A stretch of 44,962 nucleotides of DNA from CAKVOD01 sp964489405 (GCA_964489405.1 CAZAYL010000005.1:1-44962); one strand, 5' to 3'. Positions 8,829-17,384 are shown, counted from the first letter of the stretch. A program made the numbers and translations. Notes: generated by a model from the sequence alone, not told the origin.

Positions 8829-11024
8829 ATGATTGCCGAGATCATTGTAGATTTGTCATCGGAATCTATTGATAAAATCTTTGATTATAACTGTATTGAG
8901 GGACTGCAACGTGGGCAATTAGTGTTAGTCCCTTTTGGCAATAAACAAGTGGAAGGCTTTGTGGTTGATTTGAAAAACGATACAAATGTCCCGATTGAAA
9001 AATTAAAAACAGTAACTAATATCTTGAAAAAAGAGCCAGTTATAAAAGAGGAAATGTTCGCTATTGCTAATTTTATGAAAAAGGAATACCATTTGCGAAT
9101 GGTTGATATTCTGAGACTCTTTTTGCCATCTGAAATGAGAGGCGGGAAAGTTCGCGAAAAAATCAAAAATTTTGTTGTCTTAAATGCAGAATATGCCGAT
9201 ACAAATAGAAATGTTGACATTAGAAAAAATGCTTATCAACAACATAACTTGCTTTGCTATATGCGTGCTAACCCAATTGCGGATTACACAAAAGTTTGCG
9301 ATACATTTTCACGTGGGGCAGTAATAGCATTAGAAGAGAAGGGTGTTTTGAAAATATGTGAACAAGTTATTGATAGACGACCAAAAATATATGCTATTGA
9401 AGAAAAAAAAGTAAATTTAAATATTGAGCAACAACATACTTTGGATACAATTTTAGCCCATAGAAATGGTAAATTCCTTATACACGGTGTTACTGGAAGT
9501 GGTAAAACTGAGATTTATATGCGAATAATTGAAGATTGTGTAGCAAGGGGGAAAACCGCGATTATGTTAGTTCCTGAAATATCACTTACTGGTCAAGTTT
9601 TAGCAAATTTTGTTAATAGGTTTGGAGATAATGTCGCGATATTACATAGCGGATTGTCAAGTGGCGAAAGATATGATGAATGGCAAAGAATATTCTCAAA
9701 AAAAGCAAATATTGTAGTTGGCGTACGTTCGGCAATATTTGCACCTGTTGAAAATATTGGGGCAATTATTATTGACGAGGAACACGACAATAGTTATGTT
9801 AGTGAGAGTAATCCACGATATAATACTCACGAAGTTGCTGAGTTCCGTTCGAAATATAATGACTGTTCTTTCATTTTAGGGAGTGCTACTCCAAGTATTG
9901 ATACTTATTATAGAGCGAAAAAAGCTGATTTAACACTTTTGACTATGAAAAATAGAGCCAACAATAAGGCATTGCCTAAGATTCAAATAGTTGATATGTG
10001 TGCTGAGTTATCACGTGGAAATTCATCTTTCTTTTCCTACAAATTTCAAAATGAATTAAGAAAGTGTATTGATGATGGCAATCAGGCGATAGTGTTTATT
10101 AATCGTCGTGGCTATTCATCATTTATGAGATGTGTAGATTGTGGTTATGTTGCAAAATGTACAGATTGTGATGTGTCATTGGTTTTACACAAAGAAGATA
10201 ATCAACTGAAATGTCATTTTTGTGGCAAACGCTTTAAAATTTTAACACGTTGTCCAATGTGTGGAAGTGACAAAATAAAACAAGGGTCGATTGGGACCCA
10301 AAGAGTGGTCGAAGAACTTAGTAAAGCATTTCCTAATGTTCCTATTTTTAGAATGGATAATGATACCACTAAAACAAAAAATGCACATATGGAAATACTA
10401 AGAAAATTTGGCAAGTCTAAACCTGCAATTCTTGTTGGGACACAAATGGTTGCTAAAGGACATGACTTTGAAGATGTTGCATTTGTCGGAATTATTGATG
10501 CAGATTTGAGTTTGCATTTTTCTGACTTTAGAAGTAATGAACGAACTTATCAATTAATTACGCAGGTTGCTGGACGTTGTGGTAGGGCTAGAAAGGATGG
10601 TATTGTTGTTTTACAGACATTTACTCCAAAGCATTTTGTTTATAAAAAGGCGATTGAAAATGACTATGATTCATTTTATGCTAATGAAATAAATTTACGC
10701 GCAACTACACATTTCCCGCCGTTTTCAAAAATCGTACGATTTTTATTTGTGGGTGAAGATGAAATTAGGATTAAGGAATATTTATCAAAAATTTTCTTTA
10801 AAGTGAAAGAAATTTTGAAGCCATATGGAAGTGATATTTACTTTGTTGAAGCGATGAGTTCGCCTATAAAACGAATACAAAGTAAGTTTAGATATCAAAT
10901 TTTGTTACGTTATAATAACGAATTGCATTCTGAATTAATCCAGAAAATTTATAACATTGTTGATGAAAATAAAGATGCAAAAGTGTCTTTGTTTGTGGAA
11001 ATAAATCAACAAAACTTTAATTGA
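8829..11024 (+). CDS. priA: primosomal replication restart helicase PriA
   Basis: 731 residues, near the family length. It reloads the replisome at stalled forks. Visible: N-terminal 3'-DNA-binding fold (IAEIIVDLSSESIDKIFDY), Walker A GVTGSGKTE, DEEH box (IIDEEHDNSY), GSATPS motif III, and the zinc-binding cysteines in CVDCGYVAKCTDC and CHFCGKRF...CPMCGS. GTQMVAKGHDF and QVAGRCGRA follow as motifs V and VI. The start at 8829 is chosen because GAGG at 8819-8822 is well spaced and PriA families begin MIAEIIVD. It starts one base after the rpoZ stop. def and fmt, which often follow priA, are not here. Confidence 0.96.
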   Translation: MIAEIIVDLSSESIDKIFDYNCIEGLQRGQLVLVPFGNKQVEGFVVDLKNDTNVPIEKLKTVTNILKKEPVIKEEMFAIANFMKKEYHLRMVDILRLFLPSEMRGGKVREKIKNFVVLNAEYADTNRNVDIRKNAYQQHNLLCYMRANPIADYTKVCDTFSRGAVIALEEKGVLKICEQVIDRRPKIYAIEEKKVNLNIEQQHTLDTILAHRNGKFLIHGVTGSGKTEIYMRIIEDCVARGKTAIMLVPEISLTGQVLANFVNRFGDNVAILHSGLSSGERYDEWQRIFSKKANIVVGVRSAIFAPVENIGAIIIDEEHDNSYVSESNPRYNTHEVAEFRSKYNDCSFILGSATPSIDTYYRAKKADLTLLTMKNRANNKALPKIQIVDMCAELSRGNSSFFSYKFQNELRKCIDDGNQAIVFINRRGYSSFMRCVDCGYVAKCTDCDVSLVLHKEDNQLKCHFCGKRFKILTRCPMCGSDKIKQGSIGTQRVVEELSKAFPNVPIFRMDNDTTKTKNAHMEILRKFGKSKPAILVGTQMVAKGHDFEDVAFVGIIDADLSLHFSDFRSNERTYQLITQVAGRCGRARKDGIVVLQTFTPKHFVYKKAIENDYDSFYANEINLRATTHFPPFSKIVRFLFVGEDEIRIKEYLSKIFFKVKEILKPYGSDIYFVEAMSSPIKRIQSKFRYQILLRYNNELHSELIQKIYNIVDENKDAKVSLFVEINQQNFN

Positions 11025-11033
11025 GGAGATATA

Positions 11034-12068
11034 GTGGAAATTTTATTAGATAAAAATTTGCAAGAAATGGAACAATTTGTTATGAGTCTAGACGAACCCA
11101 AGTTTAGAGCAAAACAAATTTTAAATTGCTTATTATGTGGGAAATCAATTGAAGAAAGTACGACTTTACCAATTAGTTTAAAATCAAAACTATCTAGTTA
11201 TGTGTGTCTCCCCATAAAAATTTACCAAGATATTAAAGGTGAAAATGCTGTTAAATTTCTTTATGAGTTATACGATGGTAACATTATTGAAGGAATATTG
11301 ATGTTCCATAAATATGGGAATACTTTATGCGTATCTACACAAGTTGGATGTCGAATGGGGTGCAAATTTTGTGCTTCAACGCTTGATGGGTTGATTCGTA
11401 ATTTGACAGCTGGTGAAATTTTAGGACAATTCGTAGCGGTAAATAAATATTTGGGTGGCACACTAAAAAATAGAAAAATTACAAATATTGTATTAATGGG
11501 CAGTGGCGAGCCTTTAGATAACTATGACAATGTTTTAAAATTTTTAAAACTTGTTACGGATGAGAATGGTTTCAATGTGTCTAGAAGGAATATATCACTT
11601 TCTACGTGTGGTGTTGTTGATAAAATTGATTGTTTAATCGAAGATTTTCCTGGAGTTGTATTGACAATTTCATTGCATACTCCATTTCAGGAAAAAAGAG
11701 AGAAAATTATGCCAATTGCAAAAGTATATAGTCTTGATAAACTTATAACAAGTGTGCGAAATTATATTGAAAAAACAGGGCGACGTGCAGTTTTTGAATA
11801 CACGCTTATAGATGGAATTAATGATTCAAATGCTGATGCTCAACAATTGAGATTGATTACAAAGGGGCTTATTTGTCATATTAATTTAATTCCGCTAAAT
11901 TATGTCAAAGAGCGCGATTTAAAAACTTCAAATAATATTGAAAAATTTAAACAACAACTCGAAAATATGGGTATGAGTGTAACAATTAGAAACTCGCTTG
12001 GCAATGATATAGAGGGAGCATGCGGACAGCTTCGTAGAAGAATTTTGGGAGAAAAAAAGGGTGAATAA
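11034..12068 (+). CDS. rlmN: 23S rRNA (A2503-C2)/tRNA (A37-C2) methyltransferase RlmN
   Basis: 344 residues with GTG start and a strong GAGGAG Shine-Dalgarno 5 nt upstream. It is a radical-SAM methylase; the cluster cysteines are in CRMGCKFCAS (CxxxCxxC). Also present: STQVGC, the MGSGEPLDNY motif, and the C-terminal GNDIEGACGQL motif with the second catalytic Cys. The N-terminus FRAKQIL is typical. In Bacillota, rlmN is normally followed by prpC and prkC, then rsgA. Here rsgA follows directly and overlaps the stop by 8 bases. Confidence 0.95.
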   Translation: MEILLDKNLQEMEQFVMSLDEPKFRAKQILNCLLCGKSIEESTTLPISLKSKLSSYVCLPIKIYQDIKGENAVKFLYELYDGNIIEGILMFHKYGNTLCVSTQVGCRMGCKFCASTLDGLIRNLTAGEILGQFVAVNKYLGGTLKNRKITNIVLMGSGEPLDNYDNVLKFLKLVTDENGFNVSRRNISLSTCGVVDKIDCLIEDFPGVVLTISLHTPFQEKREKIMPIAKVYSLDKLITSVRNYIEKTGRRAVFEYTLIDGINDSNADAQQLRLITKGLICHINLIPLNYVKERDLKTSNNIEKFKQQLENMGMSVTIRNSLGNDIEGACGQLRRRILGEKKGE

Positions 12069-12951
12069 AGCAATAGTGTTAAGAGTTGTTGGTGCAGATG
12101 CACAACTCATTGATAATGGGAAAAAGATACGTGCTTTAGTTTTAAAAAAAATAAAGTTGCAAGGACTTTGTGCTGGAGATATTGTTGAATATTATTTTGA
12201 TAATATCAATAAAAATTTTGTAGTGCAAGCAATTTGTCAACGACGGAATCATATTGATAGACCCAATATTTCCAATGTTGATAAGGCATTTATTGTTATA
12301 TCAAAAGAACCTCAAACTGATTTATTTTTAGTTGACAAAATGCTTGTTTACCTTGGAATTGAAGGTATTTTGCCATATATTATAATAAGTAAATGCGATA
12401 TTGTGGATGATAATTTTATCAATACAGTAAAGCAACAATATGAGAATTGTGTTGAAAAGATTATTGTATTAAGTTCAATGAAAAATATTGGAGTTGATGA
12501 ATTTATCGCTGAAACTAAAGGTTTCGTTTCAGTTTTAGTAGGGCAATCAGCAGTTGGTAAATCATCATTGCTTAATGCTTTAGGAGTAAAAAAAATAAAA
12601 ACAGATACGATTGCATTAAAAGTTGGCAAGAAAAAATCACGCGGTAAAAATACAACAAAAAACAGTGAATTATATGTAACAAATTATGGCGCAATGATTG
12701 CTGATACGCCAGGATTTAAAATGCTTGTACTTGATGATATGGATGATTCGGAACTTACTCACTATTATATTGATATTAGAAAATATGCAATTAAATGCAA
12801 ATATAAGAATTGTACGCATTTGCCAAATAATGACGGCTGTAAGGTCGTAGACGCATTAAATAAAGGACAAATTAATAAAGACAGATATAATCGCTATATT
12901 AAGGTTAAAAGTGCACTCAATAAATGCAGGAGAAAAAAATATGAAAAATAA
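12061..12951 (+). CDS. rsgA: ribosome small-subunit biogenesis GTPase RsgA (circularly permuted)
   Basis: 296 residues, usual length. An OB fold (1-70) is followed by a circularly permuted GTPase, with G4-like SKCD before G1 GQSAVGKSSLL and G3 DTPGF, and a zinc site C-x4-C-x-H-x6-C (CKYKNCTHLPNNDGC). It is a late 30S maturation GTPase. The GTG start at 12061 overlaps rlmN by 8 bases and is preceded by GGGAG. It overlaps rpe by 11 bases. In relatives RsgA is a target of the PASTA kinase PrkC; that kinase gene is absent from its usual place here. Confidence 0.94.
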   Translation: MNKAIVLRVVGADAQLIDNGKKIRALVLKKIKLQGLCAGDIVEYYFDNINKNFVVQAICQRRNHIDRPNISNVDKAFIVISKEPQTDLFLVDKMLVYLGIEGILPYIIISKCDIVDDNFINTVKQQYENCVEKIIVLSSMKNIGVDEFIAETKGFVSVLVGQSAVGKSSLLNALGVKKIKTDTIALKVGKKKSRGKNTTKNSELYVTNYGAMIADTPGFKMLVLDDMDDSELTHYYIDIRKYAIKCKYKNCTHLPNNDGCKVVDALNKGQINKDRYNRYIKVKSALNKCRRKKYEK

Positions 12952-13603
12952 GGTATCTATTTCAACATTACCATTTAAATTTGAGGAACTTGGAAATAAA
13001 TCAAGACAGCTAAAAAATGCTGGCGCTGATTTTTTGCACTGTGATATTATGGATGGTATTTTTGTAGAAAATAAAACATATATGCCAGAAAAATTGGCTA
13101 GTATTGCGAATGTTTGTGAACTTCCGCTTGATGTCCATTTAATGGTAAATGACCCAGTTAAATATTTTAAATTTTGCATAAAAGCGCAAATAATTTCAAT
13201 TCATTGTGAAGTTTTTGAAAACTTGAAAGATTGTATTGATGCAATAAATTTAATTAAACAAATGGGAATAAAGGCTGGAATTGCAATAGACTTAGATACT
13301 GCATCAGAGCAAATAATCCCACTATTGGAATATGTCGACGTTGTACTTGTTATGAGCGTCAAGGCGGGAGCGGGTGGACAGAAATTTGATGATTCTATAC
13401 AAGAAAAAATAGAATTGTATCGTAAAATAAAAAAAGAAAAAACTCTTCAATTTCAAATAGAAGTAGATGGGGGAATAAATGGGAACAACGCTCAAAAATG
13501 TGTTTTGGCGGGGGCTGATATACTTGTGAGTGGAAGTTTTGTTGCAAATTCAACCAATTATGCAACTTCAATTAATTCTTTAAAGTATAATATAAACAAC
13601 TAA
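12941..13603 (+). CDS. rpe: ribulose-phosphate 3-epimerase
   Basis: 220 residues, normal. A TIM-barrel enzyme of the pentose phosphate pathway that interconverts ribulose-5-P and xylulose-5-P. Visible: start near ISTLPF, metal/catalytic motifs LHCDIMDG and DVHLMV, and EVDGGIN carrying the second catalytic Asp. The usual VxPGxGGQ loop reads VKAGAGGQ, with Ala for Pro. The start at 12941 follows AGGAG by 8 nt; the ORF extends upstream into rsgA, but that part has no homology. It ends the run that begins at rpoZ. thiN, which usually follows, is missing. Confidence 0.94.
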   Translation: MKNKVSISTLPFKFEELGNKSRQLKNAGADFLHCDIMDGIFVENKTYMPEKLASIANVCELPLDVHLMVNDPVKYFKFCIKAQIISIHCEVFENLKDCIDAINLIKQMGIKAGIAIDLDTASEQIIPLLEYVDVVLVMSVKAGAGGQKFDDSIQEKIELYRKIKKEKTLQFQIEVDGGINGNNAQKCVLAGADILVSGSFVANSTNYATSINSLKYNINN

Positions 13604-13948
13604 AGTTGAGATTCAACTTTTATGAGTTGTGTTTTCTTTGTTTTTAAAAAATGTTCGTAAAATTACTCGTAAGAATTTAGGTGCTTTAATGCAAATAATC
13701 TTCATAAATATTTCCTCATTACTTTATTATATGCAATGAATGTTATTAAAGTATCTAAAATTGAGATTATTAAAAAACATATGGAATTATCAAGTGTTTA
13801 TTCAATAACTATCCTTAGTTATATGCACTAAGAATTATGTTTGGATATAATATTTGTTATACATTATATAAAAAAGCTATAATCAATATGCTACTATCTC
13901 ATTTTGAGATTTTCACAAATAACTATAGCTTTTTTGTATACAAATAAA
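13604..13948. other. 345-bp non-coding gap between rpe and rpmB
   Basis: It contains a short hairpin right after the rpe stop (AAAGTTGA 13602-13609 with TCAACTTT 13613-13620) but no good T-run, so it would be a weak terminator at best. The middle (13640-13860) is A+T-rich with no convincing ORF on either strand. The right end holds the rpmB terminator. thiN occupies this position in Bacillus-type genomes and no remnant of it was recognised. Confidence 0.6.
13871..13934 (-). terminator. terminator of rpmB (two-tier hairpin)
   Basis: Outer stem of 11 bp (13871-13881 with 13924-13934, AAAAAGCTATA and its complement) and an inner hairpin ATCTCA-TTT-TGAGAT at 13896-13910. Read leftward, it ends in a run of T. 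It could also stop rightward transcription from rpe, since a T-run lies on both sides. Confidence 0.75.
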
Positions 13949-14140
13949 TTAGTTGACCTTCTTAAGGCATTTTGTGCAAACGCACTCAGTTCTAACCGTT
14001 CCGTTTTCATCCTCAAGTTTAACTTTTTGCAAATTTGGTTTGAATTGACGATTTGTTCTTTTACTAACGTGCGAGTGAGAATGAGCAATTGCCTTACCAC
14101 TCAATTTGCCTTTTCCACAAATACTACATACTTTTGGCAT
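13949..14140 (-). CDS. rpmB: 50S ribosomal protein L28 (zinc-ribbon form)
   Basis: 63 residues, normal for L28. It has two cysteine pairs, C5/C8 (CSICGKG) and C55/C58 (CTKC), so this is the zinc-binding form. HSHSHVSKRTNR and FKPNLQKV are L28 signatures. A GGAGG Shine-Dalgarno lies upstream on the minus strand. The gene faces leftward while its neighbours yloU and fakA face right, the same divergent arrangement as in other Bacillota. Confidence 0.96.
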   Translation of the reverse strand: MPKVCSICGKGKLSGKAIAHSHSHVSKRTNRQFKPNLQKVKLEDENGTVRTECVCTKCLKKVN

Positions 14141-14259
14141 AATTTCAACCTCCGATTCATTTTTTTGAATTATTTAATTCATTACAAAACTTTTTTGTTC
14201 AACCATATCATATGTACAAAAGCACATAGAGAAAAACAAAGTGTTTTAATTACTTGTAT

Positions 14260-14288
14260 ATAATACACTAAAAAACAAAAAAAATCAA
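14260..14288 (-). promoter_or_regulatory. rpmB promoter
   Basis: On the minus strand TTGATT (14288-14283), a 17-bp spacer, and TATTAT (14265-14260). It is back to back with the yloU promoter. Confidence 0.7.
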
Positions 14289-14328
14289 GTCTTTTTATAA
14301 AACAATTTGTATTTTTTAGTAAATATAG

Positions 14329-14357
14329 TTGATTTTTTAAATAAAATATAGTAAAAT
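14329..14357 (+). promoter_or_regulatory. promoter of yloU-fakA
   Basis: TTGATT (14329-14334), 17-bp spacer, TAAAAT (14352-14357). The leader before the yloU ATG is about 35 nt and holds the GGAG Shine-Dalgarno. Confidence 0.75.
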
Positions 14358-14398
14358 ATGTTTAGTCGAGTTACAGCAAGTAAAATGGAGATTGCGAA

Positions 14399-14749
14399 AT
14401 GGCAGTTCATACGTTAAACAATTACGGCAAAATCACTATCACTGATGAAGCGATAGCGAGTGTTGTTGGTTATTTTGCTCTTGAATGTTACGGAGTTGTT
14501 GATTTAGTTTCAAAACATTTTTCTGATAACATTGCAGAACTTTTTAAGAAAGGGCACTATAGACGTGGAGTGAAAGTTAGTACTAATGGTAATAAAATTT
14601 CGCTTGATTTGTGTGTTATTTTGAAATATGGTGTTACAATAAACGCTGTTGCCGACAGTTTGAAAAAATCAGTAAAATATAATGTGGAAGATTTCACTGG
14701 AATGATTGTGGAATCTATCAATGTAAATATAATGGGCGTCAAAGTATGA
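14399..14749 (+). CDS. Asp23/YloU-family envelope stress-associated protein
   Basis: 116 residues of the Asp23/DUF322 family: it opens with GKITITDEAIASVVGYFALECYGVVDLVSK and ends with the beta-rich VESINVNIMGVKV. Family members are small cytosolic proteins that may associate with the membrane; the precise role is unsettled. A GGAG precedes the ATG. It is followed 49 bp later by fakA, the conserved yloU-yloV pairing, and probably shares its transcript. Confidence 0.9.
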   Translation: MAVHTLNNYGKITITDEAIASVVGYFALECYGVVDLVSKHFSDNIAELFKKGHYRRGVKVSTNGNKISLDLCVILKYGVTINAVADSLKKSVKYNVEDFTGMIVESINVNIMGVKV

Positions 14750-14798
14750 CTTTGTATGCCTTCTTTTGCTTGCGTTTTGCAAGTCCTCGGAGGATATA

Positions 14799-16433
14799 AT
14801 GACAAAAACAATAAATGGTGCAACTTTTAGAAAAATGATTTTCGCAGGTTGTAGCAATTTGGAACAAAATAAAAAATATGTGGATTCACTTAATGTTTTT
14901 CCAGTACCAGATGGAGATACAGGAACTAATATGTTCTTGACGTTGAAATCGGCAACAAATGAGTTAAATAATTGTACATCAAATAGTTTGGAAGATTTGA
15001 GCAATGCACTTGAGAAAGGTGCATTGCGCGGAGCACGTGGGAATAGTGGAGTTATACTTTCTCAAATTTTAAAGGGTATCGCAAGAGTGACCAAGACTTC
15101 TTCTGATATCACAACGAAGCAGTTTGCGAAAGCACTAAAAGAAGGGGCGAGTGTTGCATATCAAGCCGTTGCTAAACCAAAGGAAGGAACGATTCTTACT
15201 GTTATAAGAGTTATGGCTGAGGAAGCAATGGTTGCTTCTAGGAGAATGACAGAATTCGAAGAATTTATGAAATACGTCATAGATAAGGGTGAAGAAATTT
15301 TGCAAAAAACGCCTGAATTATTGCCTGTACTTGCAAAAGCTGGGGTAGTAGATGCTGGTGGACGTGGACTGATGTTTGTGTTTCAGGGATTTTATCGAAT
15401 TATAATAAATGATGAGTCATTTGAATTTGAAATGGTTGATACCGCTAGGACTCTTGATAATATCAAAGAGTTTCACGTAAATCTTGAGGCGCTTGCAGAT
15501 ATCGAATTTGGATATTGCACAGAGTTTATGATTATTCATATGTTTAAAAAGACTACTGAATCTGATATTGATAAACTTAGGGAGAAATTACTTGCTATTG
15601 GAGATTCTCTTATTTGTACGGGGGATTTATCACTTGTTAAGGTACACGTGCATACAAATGAACCGAATAAAGCACTTGGGTACGCGCTTGAATTGGGAGA
15701 GTTATTTAACCTTAAAATAGAAAATATGCGAGAGCAGAATCGCGAATTGCGTAAAAACGCGACAATAAGAAATCAAAAACCATATGGGATGGTTTCAGTA
15801 TGCGCAGGAGAAGGGATTGGTGCTGTTTTCAAAGACTTGGGTGTTGATTGTGTCATTGAGGGCGGACAAACGATGAATCCTTCTGCTGATGATATTTCAA
15901 AAGCAATTGAAGCTGTTCCAAGTAATTTGGTTTATGTTTTCCCTAATAATAAAAACATTATTCTTGCATCTGAACAGGCGAAAGCACTTACCCAAAAACA
16001 AGTTATTGTTATACCAACTACAAGTGTTCCTCAAGGAATTTCTGCAATTTTAGCATTTAATGCTGATTCGGATAAAGAAGAGAATATTAGTGCTATGAAT
16101 GAGAGTTGCAAGACGGTTAGAAGTGGATCTGTTACAAATGCGGTTAGAACTACAAATGTTGATGGCTTTGAAATCACTGAGGGAGATATAATTGGGTTAG
16201 ATGAGTCTCACATTAAAGCTAAAAGTCAAGATTTGAATGAAACTTTGTTAAATTTGATTGATACTCTTGTTAATGAAGATTCGGTTAACATTACACTTTT
16301 CTATGGCGCTGGAATTGATGAAGATAAGGCAAATGAAGTTCAACAGAAAGTGGCTGAAAAATACGATAGTTGTGAAGTTACAGCTATATATGGTGGTCAA
16401 CCTGTATATTATTATATTGTTTCTGTTGAATAA
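14799..16433 (+). CDS. fakA: fatty acid kinase ATP-binding subunit FakA (YloV/DAK2 family)
   Basis: 544 residues, usual for FakA. An N-terminal DhaL-type kinase domain carries the Mg-ATP aspartates in NVFPVPDGDTGTNM and the GNSGVILSQIL motif; the middle and C-terminal parts match the rest of the YloV family (PVLAKAGVVDAGGRGL, VHVHTNEP, YGGQPVYYY). FakA phosphorylates fatty acids held by a FakB (DegV-type) partner, which is not in this window. The start at 14799 follows GGAGG by 6 nt; the frame upstream is not homologous. A strong terminator follows. Confidence 0.93.
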   Translation: MTKTINGATFRKMIFAGCSNLEQNKKYVDSLNVFPVPDGDTGTNMFLTLKSATNELNNCTSNSLEDLSNALEKGALRGARGNSGVILSQILKGIARVTKTSSDITTKQFAKALKEGASVAYQAVAKPKEGTILTVIRVMAEEAMVASRRMTEFEEFMKYVIDKGEEILQKTPELLPVLAKAGVVDAGGRGLMFVFQGFYRIIINDESFEFEMVDTARTLDNIKEFHVNLEALADIEFGYCTEFMIIHMFKKTTESDIDKLREKLLAIGDSLICTGDLSLVKVHVHTNEPNKALGYALELGELFNLKIENMREQNRELRKNATIRNQKPYGMVSVCAGEGIGAVFKDLGVDCVIEGGQTMNPSADDISKAIEAVPSNLVYVFPNNKNIILASEQAKALTQKQVIVIPTTSVPQGISAILAFNADSDKEENISAMNESCKTVRSGSVTNAVRTTNVDGFEITEGDIIGLDESHIKAKSQDLNETLLNLIDTLVNEDSVNITLFYGAGIDEDKANEVQQKVAEKYDSCEVTAIYGGQPVYYYIVSVE

Positions 16434-16457
16434 TAAATACTGCATTAATGAAAATGT

Positions 16458-16487
16458 AAAGACCAAATGAAAATTTGGTCTTTTTTT
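16458..16487 (+). terminator. terminator of yloU-fakA
   Basis: Stem of 11 bp, core GACCAAAT (16461-16468) with ATTTGGTC (16473-16480), GAAA tetraloop, then seven T. A textbook intrinsic terminator. Confidence 0.95.
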
Positions 16488-16590
16488 GTTGTAAATAAAT
16501 TAGAATTTTATAAAAATTGCAATGAAAATTGGATAAATTTACCATATAAAGAATGTGTATTTATTTTATTAAAGGGGACATAATAATATT

Positions 16591-16680
16591 GAGAAAGTTG
16601 ATATTTAATACACATTAATGTATATTTGTAATTACTTTCTCACAGATTGATATCAATCAAATGCACAATTTAATATTGTG
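16591..16680 (+). promoter_or_regulatory. paired inverted repeats in the leader of the Cys-rich peptide gene
   Basis: GAGAAAGT (16591-16598) can pair with ACTTTCTC (16634-16641). A second, tighter repeat CACAAT-TTAAT-ATTGTG (16664-16680) ends three bases before the AGGAGG Shine-Dalgarno. The second hairpin is well placed to affect ribosome access or act as an operator. No clear sigma-A promoter was found upstream. Confidence 0.45.
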
Positions 16681-16693
16681 ATAGGAGGTCGAA

Positions 16694-16822
16694 ATGGCTA
16701 GTAAAAGAAAAACTGAAAAATGTGCAAAAAACAATACTTGCACGTCAAAGGGATGCGCAAATAAAACAAGCGCAGGAAACAGTTCTTCAAAGTCATCTTG
16801 CACAAAAAATTGCACTAAATAA
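16694..16822 (+). CDS. 42-residue Cys/Lys/Ser-rich peptide of unknown function
   Basis: A short ORF with a near-perfect AGGAGG Shine-Dalgarno 6 nt before the ATG and its own strong terminator just after the stop, so it is a good gene candidate despite its size. Five cysteines lie at residues 10, 16, 21, 36 and 40, in a chain made almost only of Lys, Ser, Thr, Asn, Ala and Gly. It has no hydrophobic segment, no signal peptide and no aromatic residue. This composition suits a metal-binding or modified peptide. It does not match the SCIFF pattern (six Cys in about 45 residues), and no dedicated radical-SAM/SPASM maturase is adjacent. It stands alone between fakA and a tRNA operon. Confidence 0.65.
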   Translation: MASKRKTEKCAKNNTCTSKGCANKTSAGNSSSKSSCTKNCTK

Positions 16823-16835
16823 TAATTGCAATTTT

Positions 16836-16868
16836 ATAGCACAAAAAATCATTTTGTGCTATTTTTTT
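16836..16868 (+). terminator. terminator of the Cys-rich peptide gene
   Basis: Perfect 11-bp stem ATAGCACAAAA (16836-16846) with its complement (16852-16862), 5-nt loop, then a run of T to 16868. Confidence 0.92.
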
Positions 16869-16945
16869 GTTGCATAAAGCATAAAATGCATTATAAAAAA
16901 GTTTAAAAACTTTTTTTATGAAATTTAATGTTTAATTTATATAGG

Positions 16946-16981
16946 CTTACTTTGAAAACTTGCAAAGTTTTCTTGAGTAAG
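16946..16981. repeat. isolated two-part hairpin
   Basis: Outer CTTACT (16946-16951) with AGTAAG (16976-16981), inner GAAAACTT (16954-16961) with AAGTTTTC (16965-16972), 3-nt loop. No T-run follows, so it is not a standard terminator. The shape and right flank resemble the hairpin at 21363-21399. Confidence 0.55.
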
Positions 16982-17065
16982 TTCTATTGTTAACTACTAT
17001 GAAATTTTATTTAAGAGTTAAGAATTAAAATTTTTTAAAAAAAATGAAAAATATATTAATTTTAG

Positions 17066-17094
17066 TTGACATAATTGAAATATTATAGTATACT
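17066..17094 (+). promoter_or_regulatory. promoter of tRNA operon 1
   Basis: TTGACA (17066-17071), 17-bp spacer, TATACT (17089-17094), 15 bp before the first tRNA. Confidence 0.88.
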
Positions 17095-17109
17095 ATTAGA
17101 GCATTGATT

Positions 17110-17185
17110 GGGAGCTTAGCTCAGTTGGTAGAGCACCTGCCTTACAAGCAGATGGTCATAGGTTCGAGTCCTATAGTTCCCACCA
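17110..17185 (+). tRNA. tRNA-Val (anticodon TAC)
   Basis: Full cloverleaf: acceptor GGGAGCT/AGTTCCC, anticodon loop CTTACAA, T arm GGTTCGAGTCC. CCA is encoded. Confidence 0.96.
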
Positions 17186-17209
17186 ATCACAATTTATCTA
17201 TTGTGTAAT

Positions 17210-17284
<75 letters not shown>

Positions 17285-17307
17285 TTTTTTATATCATATT
17301 CAACGTT

Positions 17308-17382
17308 GGCGCCATAGCCAAGTGGTAAGGCACAGGTCTGCAAAACCTTTATTCCCCAGTTCAAATCTGGGTGGCGCCTCCA
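17308..17382 (+). tRNA. tRNA-Cys (anticodon GCA)
   Basis: Acceptor GGCGCCA/TGGCGCC, anticodon loop CTGCAAA, T loop GTTCAAATC, encoded CCA. The outermost anticodon-stem pair is a C-U mismatch. Confidence 0.96.
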
Positions 17383-17384
17383 AC

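Noticed and set aside
12941..13603. Broken ribulose-phosphate epimerase because of VKAG for VxPG
   Set aside because: All metal and catalytic residues are intact; a single loop change is not enough.
13904..14263. 119-residue rightward ORF opposite rpmB
   Set aside because: It is the complement of the clearly conserved rpmB gene and has no Shine-Dalgarno.
16694..16822. SCIFF-type ranthipeptide precursor
   Set aside because: Only five Cys with different spacing and no neighbouring SPASM radical-SAM maturase; the radical-SAM genes in the window are tRNA/rRNA modifiers.
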